Notes under the pieces: generated by a model | Seen by the model: only the letters and a program-made list of their open reading frames with translations | The model's database searches: none | What the model was told of the DNA's origin: nothing | Made by a program: the position numbers and the translations under genes | In this document: positions 57,790 through 64,000 of the stretch, piece after piece | Layout: the number at the start of each line of letters is the position of its first letter | Numbering within the stretch: position 1 is the first letter of the stretch | Origin: Symsagittifera roscoffensis | Lineage: Eukaryota; Xenacoelomorpha; Acoela; Convolutidae | Direction of reading: 5' to 3' | DNA: 64,000 nucleotides | NCBI RefSeq assembly: GCF_963678635.1 | Contig: NC_087065.1 | Location: 48,174,381 to 48,238,380, forward strand

Positions 57790-59398
57790 ATTCAAGTGTG
57801 TTAATCACGTTTATATTCTGAGAAAAAAATTAAACATTTTTTGCGGTTTAACTATCAAATAAGAAAAATCTTAAACACCTACTTTTTCATACGTGTATAA
57901 AAAGCGTTCGTGCAACCTATTAATCAATAAAAAGTTTAATATATGGTACTTCAAACAAAAGTGTTAAGAAACAGCTGGATAATGATTCCAAGAGACTATA
58001 CAAAACAATTTTCTTCAAGAGTAAATTCGACACAATAAGATTAACGCGAGAAACATGCAAAAAGTTTATACTACTGTACTTCAATTTTATGAAGATTTTA
58101 AAATTTTAAGAAAACAATCCAAAAAATTGCCCAGTAGATATTTTACGCAACGTTGTAACTGATGAAAAGCTGGGTAAAATATCAAAACAAAGAAGAAACT
58201 CGAAAAATGTAACGACTGGTGGAAATTTTAAAACAAAAAACTCACTGCTTATAAGACTACTCAATTGTAACTTTAACTATTAAATTAATGAGGAAAAGTT
58301 TACCCAGAAAATGCATAAAACAGCCACAGTCAGAAAAAAAAACAGCTTTTCTTAGATAACTTCATTTTGAACAATGAAGATCTGTTGAATACAATATACA
58401 GCTAGGAAATTTAAAATAACATCTCAACAGATTTTTTTGAGAAATTTTCTCCTTTTTCTTTTTTTAGAATGCTCGTACTTGCTTAAGTTTTTGCGTTCTG
58501 GTCGATACCGATGAAAATAGAATGTTATTAAGAAAACAATTTAGTTTTTCCGCTCACAGATGTCTGAAAACGGACCAGAAGGTCTCATGCTAAATACTCA
58601 AGCTAATGTTTAATGGTATTAACTGCGGTTGGTTTCATAACAAGCACTACTAGTATAGTACCCTGAAAACAATTTATAATTATTTTTAAAACCAAAAACT
58701 TTAAAGGAAATTGATGTCATAAATTTTGAGCGATGAATTTGTTTGAATTTTCCTTTTAACTTTTATATTACAATCTACTTGATTTCTCTGAAACAATGAT
58801 AAATATTTATATATCTTTAAAGAGATGCAAAATAAGGTTGACTGAAGGAGAGATGCAAAATAAGGCAAATCATGAGGTGAAAACATTTAAGTTGAACAAA
58901 ATTTCCAAGCGAAAAAAAAATATCAAAGAAAAACCGAAATTATACCAATCAGGGTTCATAAATTTACAAATTACGGGAAATAATCAACGACACTTGAAAC
59001 TTTGATGAAAACTGCTTAAAGTGCGTTAAAAATCTCATCGTAACAAAGCCAACGAAACATACACGGACAAACTATAGTCGGACTACTCATTTTTTCCCGG
59101 AAAAAAATTTCAAATTCAGACACTGAAAAAAAAAACAAGATTCGACAGCAAATCGAAACTCATACCTCAGTGAACAAGGGTAACCACAAATCTTCCAGAC
59201 CTGGAATCGGTAAAAAAAAATAACATCAATTTCTTAAAAATTATTTCGAAAAATTCTTCACGTGAAAAAATCTAGTTCTCGATTACAAAGCAGTTGCTCT
59301 GGCTAGTGTAATAAATGGGTTTGAACGCTTCAATTGAGACATATAATATTTCATTATTTTATATAACTTGAAAAAATATATAGGACTTTTCAAGGGGA

Positions 59399-59581
59399 AT
59401 GCTTCTGGGGTTTTTACAATTTTTTGGCAATAGATGGCAACTTTTGGTGTTGAGTGCTCTTATTATTTTCCTATGTTCCCAGAGATGTAAAGGAACTATG
59501 CCATATGGCGGCTACATTTTTAACGCAAAGTCAGGTGCCACAAATGAGGGTCAGATTAGGTTGAGTGTTATGTCCTTTTGA
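59399..59581 (+). CDS. Small open frame, possible secreted peptide (A3)
   Basis: Third copy of the 60-codon frame, MLLGFLQFFGNRWQLLVLSA start. Located in the switch zone, with A1-like and A2-like bases mixed. Coding status doubtful. Confidence 0.2.
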   Translation: MLLGFLQFFGNRWQLLVLSALIIFLCSQRCKGTMPYGGYIFNAKSGATNEGQIRLSVMSF

Positions 59582-59961
59582 AGTCATTTTAGTCCTGTCT
59601 TGGAATCCAAATAGAAACTCATCATAACATATGAAAACAAATAGAAATAGAAAAAACCTCGTTCTCAGTAGCTTCAGAAGGGGATTGGGTACGAGTTCAG
59701 ATAAATCCCTCTTTCGATCTATTTTTACTAAGATTTTAACCATATTTCAAACCTCATATAATTCAGTTTGGACCTATATCTATGTTTTCATTACTAAGAA
59801 GGTTAAAAAATTGAAATAAAAAGAATTTAATATAATTTAGTTTTTGTTTAAATTTTTTTGCTTTGAAATTTTTTTAAAGTTTTGCCGCGTAGCTGGAGCC
59901 CTAATTTGTGCTATTTAATTGGCCACCAGCTTCTCCTGTGAGCCACATTGGTTCGTTTTGT

Positions 59962-60255
59962 TCAACAAATATTAAAATCAGCAGCTAAAATGAAGGCGAA
60001 AAAAGCAAACCATGGTACAGTTCCAGCTATGACGTCGTCTATGGAATGCACGACAGCTATGGCCACCAGAATTACATGAGGAGTTTCTGTTGGGGTCATC
60101 TTGAGAGCCACAAAAGCTGTCAAAGCGTTGAAAAGTAGTCCCAGAAGTGCTACCACCGGTAAGATGAATCGGGCGCTAATTAGCACATCCAGAAACAAAA
60201 TCGCGTAATCAATTTCAGAACTGGCGTTTGATTTGTTAGAATAAAAAACTTCCAT
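59962..60255 (-). CDS. Receptor-like first exon (7TM-type), A3
   Basis: Identical over 294 nt to the A2 copy at 50315-50608, with the same start, helices, donor-like CATG|GTTTGC and upstream TATA-like box. Identity extends through flanking non-coding DNA, so it reflects recent copying and not selection. Confidence 0.5.
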   Translation of the reverse strand: MEVFYSNKSNASSEIDYAILFLDVLISARFILPVVALLGLLFNALTAFVALKMTPTETPHVILVAIAVVHSIDDVIAGTVPWFAFFAFILAADFNIC

Positions 60256-60311
60256 TTTTATTCCTAAATTCAGGTCAGCGAGGAGCCAATATAAGCTGTA
60301 AACTCGAGTTT

Positions 60312-60320
60312 GTATATAAG
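60312..60320 (-). promoter_or_regulatory. TATA-like box upstream of the A3 receptor-like exon
   Basis: CTTATATAC on the minus strand about 60 bases before the ATG at 60255. Confidence 0.35.
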
Positions 60321-61140
60321 TAATGGAAAATGCTTCGGGGTAGCATCATTAGTTAAAAAGCATGACGCCTAGAAGCCCAATAGCCCAATGTCAGTTGTAA
60401 ATACTCCTGTTGGTTTCCTGCTTTTTATTTCCAATCCAGACAGAAGGAAGCTTTCAGCCAATAGACAGCAAGCCTGCACTAGCGATTTATGCAGCTGAGA
60501 ATTATGACTTTCTATTTAGTTAAAACAGTAAAAATAGGCAACTGATTTGATGACAGTTCGCTACCAAACTTGCGCCAAATGATGTCGCCTGTAACAACAT
60601 TTCTGTAGAAGCTAAATGAACTGTTTGAAGTGATGAAGAAGAAACAAGGTAAACAATGAAGGAATAATGGTGCATTGGGCTCTACAACTTTTTCAACCTT
60701 TTTCTACACTATCAAAATGTTCACAATTATAATAAACTAGCTAGATGTAGAAAGCAAATTATGCCAAGAAAAAAACGTACCAGAGAGTAACATTTCAGAA
60801 AAATTTGGATTAATTAAATATATTAAATTAATCTAAGTTTTCTCCGGAATAAACTCGGCATACATGCTGATTAGTTTTGATTTTGGATTGCATTCTTCCG
60901 ATATTTCGACATTGATGACCACCCATTTTGCATAAAAGAGTAACAATTCCTGTGCAATGCCATATTCAACGGTGATAAATTTAATTGGGGTTTTTTTGTG
61001 GATAATTTTAGCATTTCAATCGAAAAATCGCATGTTCCTGTTAATAACCAACAACAGCAAAGCATTCAAAGTTGGTTATTCTTTGAAAAATGAACAAATA
61101 ATAATCTGAAGTACAATTTTTTTGATTTCTTACGTTTTAC

Positions 61141-61353
61141 GGATCTACCTAACGATCTCCACCCTTTCCAGAAAGAAGGGGTAGGAAGGGGGGTTATTAA
61201 GAACATTAAGTTAGTCGAGTTTTTTTCAACCAATCAGAACGCAGTAAATTTAGAGTTTTCTACTTCAATGCTCTAGTGCTAATTTACTGTATTTATTAAT
61301 AGGGTTGGAGAATTTTTAGTAAATACCATAGGGGGAATAGTTAAGTAGATCCC
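61141..61353. mobile_element. Foldback MITE, GGATCTACTTAAC family, copy 5 (in A3)
   Basis: Same insertion as in A1 and A2, almost identical to the A2 copy. Confidence 0.75.
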
Positions 61354-63759
61354 ATTTTAAAATTTTATAATTGTTTTTTGATTCAATGGGAGTTTTGAGA
61401 GACAATTAATCAAGTTGAGCAATAATAACAATCACAGCAAAAAAAAGCAATTTGAAAAATCGGTTTGTTTTTATGAGAACAACCTGTGATTGTTTTGTAG
61501 TTATTGACAAAAAACAATACCGGACCAGGTTAAGAACTTTTTTTGGATTTCTTAAAAAACTTTTTACTGCCTGCGCCACGTCGTTTTTTTTTCAATAAAC
61601 GTTTAAGCATCAAAACTGTTTAAACTGTTGAAACCGATATGGATCTGCCAAAATTGTAATGGTCGCTCAAAACCAAAACCAAAACGAGGATAGCCGGTTG
61701 CTGTGCAAGTAACACAGAATGTTCCGACCACAGTCTTAAAAAATACAAAACTGTTTTCTCAAATTGATGTCATTTTTTCTTCATGTTGTGATAACAAATC
61801 TAACAAAAGAATAAAATTTACGCATATTTGAGATTAATAGTGAAATTAGTCAATTAGAAAACAGTTAGAAAAAAGAATGAAAAAAAAATTGAAAACAATT
61901 TCAAAAGTTTTTTCAAATATTTTTTGCGGAAAATTTTTGAACTTTCAACATTTTGATTCCCAAAATTGCACTAGGAAACTCCAAAACTACCCTCAATTGA
62001 ATAAAACTAAGTTTTCTCGGCTTAAATTAAGTTTAACTTAGCTATTGCAGTTACTAAATACCTTACTAATTAGCTCGAAATTAGACAAAAAATCAAAAAA
62101 ATTTCAAACCGGTTTTTCTCGACACTCTGAAAGTTTTTTCTTAAATTTTAAAAAGTTATTCGAATCACGAATGAATGGGCTTTTTTATGATATATCACTC
62201 ACACTTGCCCTATGTTGTTTATGGTAGCTGATTTTGCATGGAAAACAAAAAGTTGAAAAAAAACTAAAACACCCAAATACAAAGTTCCTCCCCATTTTCA
62301 ATGGTCGGAACAAAAACAAAAGCTGAAAGGAACTCTTCCCTTCAACTGATAGAAATTATAAAACAATTTGCAAAACTTTTTTCACTACCCTAAGATTTCA
62401 GATAACATGAACATTATCAAAAATTATATAATGTCAGCTTAACCCCACACCAAGGGGTAGAAAATTAAGTAAAAGGGTATCAACGCAGCATCCATTGAGG
62501 AACCCAAACTTGATATCAATTAATACAACATTTTCAATACCCCATCATGTTCAATATCAGAACTAAATTTCTTACTGTTCAAAACTGAGAAACAAAGGAA
62601 GAAAGATATTTCTCCAAGTCATTTCAAGTGAAAAGTTCAATTAAAATTAACGGCAAATAAAATAACATAATAGAACCAAACTTTCAAAAAGAGACCGAAA
62701 GGGTACAGACAACGAGATTTATGAACAACTTACAATCTTCGCTATGATACTCCATTATGTATTTTCAACATAAGGCACGCGAGTAAAAATTGTTCAATCA
62801 TACTGTTTTAGCATTGGGTAAAGACTCAATGGATAAAAAAATCATCATTTAATAGGAGCGCATCGAATATAACCTGTTTTGATTTAAACGTTTTATGCGC
62901 CTTTCGCATTTTTTTATTGCGCGATTTGTTGCTATGAGACTAATAAAGGCAGCACAAGTCAAAAATTGAGCGAGAAAAAAAAACAGGGCAAAAATTGAGC
63001 GAGACAATTTCGGACCCTCCATGCCTTCAAAATTTTTAGCTTAAATTGATTGGTAAAAAGAAATCCATTTCAAAGAAAAAATGTTTTCGAAATACTTCAT
63101 TGCTGTTGCGTATGTAACTTCTTTTGGTATTTTGATAGCATTCCTTAACTGGTTCTTATGTCATAAAATCTAAATCTTGAGATAGAAGTTCGATTTGAGG
63201 CGACCGCTCCTCAAAGTCACAATTTTTTTTTCAATATCGCAATTATGAAAAAAAAAAATCCCAACATTTTGTTATTAGACTGCTTTGTCATCTGCTCAGA
63301 ACTTGCAAAAAAAACATTCAATAACTCACTTTCACAAAAATTATATGCACTTAGAAATCATTTTTCCTCAAAAAAGTGCTCAAAGATAGCGCTTCGCCTT
63401 CTCAAGGGCATGAAATTAGGAGTATTTTTGAAGCAATTAAAATGACTTCGATGTAGATATCACAAAACATGCATAGCTGAAGACTTCATTCTGCATGATA
63501 AGTTTCACTTTGCTACTGTTGTTTATGAGAAATTGTGATCTTGGGACAAAATTTCTTTGCTTACCAAAAATTCCACTTTGTCTTTCGAGACTCTGTACTT
63601 AATTGACTGCAAGAATTTTGAACAATCAAAAACAATCATTTTTCTTAATTACTTGCTAACAAGAACTGTCCACAGATACAATTTTTGTTTTAAGAAACGG
63701 ATAACTGAGCAGTGCGTCGGAAGCCCTAGATTCTAGAGTCATCTTAACAGTTTTACAAT

Positions 63760-63990
63760 TCAGCTGAGATTGTTGACCTTTAACCAACAAAAAATTTGAT
63801 TTAACTCTCCCTGATTTTTGTTGCGTGGCAAATAGCCAATATCTGTTATGCTAGTGTCGTCAGCAAACTCATTAAAAAAGTGCCCTAAAATAGACCCTTG
63901 ATGTACACCACACTTAAGCTCAGCCTTGAAGATGTGCGGCCAGCTAACATAAAACACTACAATCAATTCGAGAAATAGCTTCTGAGCCAA
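63760..63990 (-). pseudogene. Non-LTR retrotransposon RT fragment (A3)
   Basis: Same fragment as 54112-54342 with one silent base difference, same internal deletion between GSILG and FADD. It was copied with the unit and not inserted separately. Confidence 0.75.
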
Positions 63991-64000
63991 TTAGGTATAT

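Larger units (their letters stand above)
57790..64000. repeat. Unit A3 of the repeated locus (runs off the window), mosaic
   Basis: 57790-about 58980 shares A1-specific variants (AGTAAATTCGAC, AGCTAGGAAAT, TGCTAAATACTCAAGC) and includes the 212 bp absent from A2. From about 59500 to 64000 it is nearly identical to A2 (for example the receptor-like exon has no differences). The switch lies between about 58980 and 59500. Confidence 0.94.

Noticed and set aside
49884-59743. A 70-codon minus frame starting MVKILVKIDRKRD in all A units
   Set aside because: Considered as a second exon of the receptor-like gene, but no acceptor site of good quality precedes it and no receptor motif is present.
47110-61730. 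GAATGTTCCGACCACAG in the A units as a possible R1 copy
   Set aside because: Only one short block matches R1, and the block order around it does not.

Overview
The window looks like AT-rich, gene-poor nuclear DNA from an animal. The grounds are a BEL/Pao LTR retrotransposon (a clade known from metazoans), a Ty3/Gypsy element, non-LTR reverse-transcriptase scraps, foldback MITEs, minisatellites, and exon-like open frames bounded by GT...AG splice signals. The pyrimidine-rich TTTCAG/TTCTAG acceptors and chemoreceptor-like membrane proteins would suit a nematode or similar small invertebrate, but that is inference. I found no rRNA, intact tRNA or CRISPR, and no long intact protein-coding gene.

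Layout. 1-9241: two copies of a segment about 98% identical, each carrying one exon of a multipass membrane protein on the minus strand. 9242-11760: a dispersed repeat and a striking 76-nt hairpin. 11761-20033: an old, decayed but nearly complete BEL/Pao provirus (5' LTR, primer-binding site, a 32-bp minisatellite of about 40 units in the leader, gag DUF1759 and zinc-knuckle remnants, RT, integrase, 3' LTR). Its pol-to-3'-flank half (18039-21566) has been tandemly duplicated (21567-25182). 26409-31604: a foldback MITE, then a decayed Ty3/Gypsy element on the minus strand (gag knuckle, protease, RT, RNase H, integrase) between 150-bp LTR-like direct repeats. 31690-41600: a patchwork of at least two dispersed repeat families (R1, R2), a 0.5-kb very recent tandem duplication, SINE-like pieces, a MITE nested in another MITE, and a 2.7-kb interval bounded by long inverted repeats. 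42181-42632: a 30-bp minisatellite.

43207-64000: three copies (A1, A2, A3) of a 5-6 kb unit plus an old diverged relic, each unit carrying a receptor-like first exon on the minus strand with a TATA-like box upstream. A3 is a mosaic, A1-like on its left and almost identical to A2 on its right. This is the pattern of a tandemly amplifying, gene-converting receptor family.

The genes do not form a pathway. The window is best read as a repeat-driven rearrangement zone in which two receptor-like gene families are being copied. Most short open frames are chance or repeat-derived.
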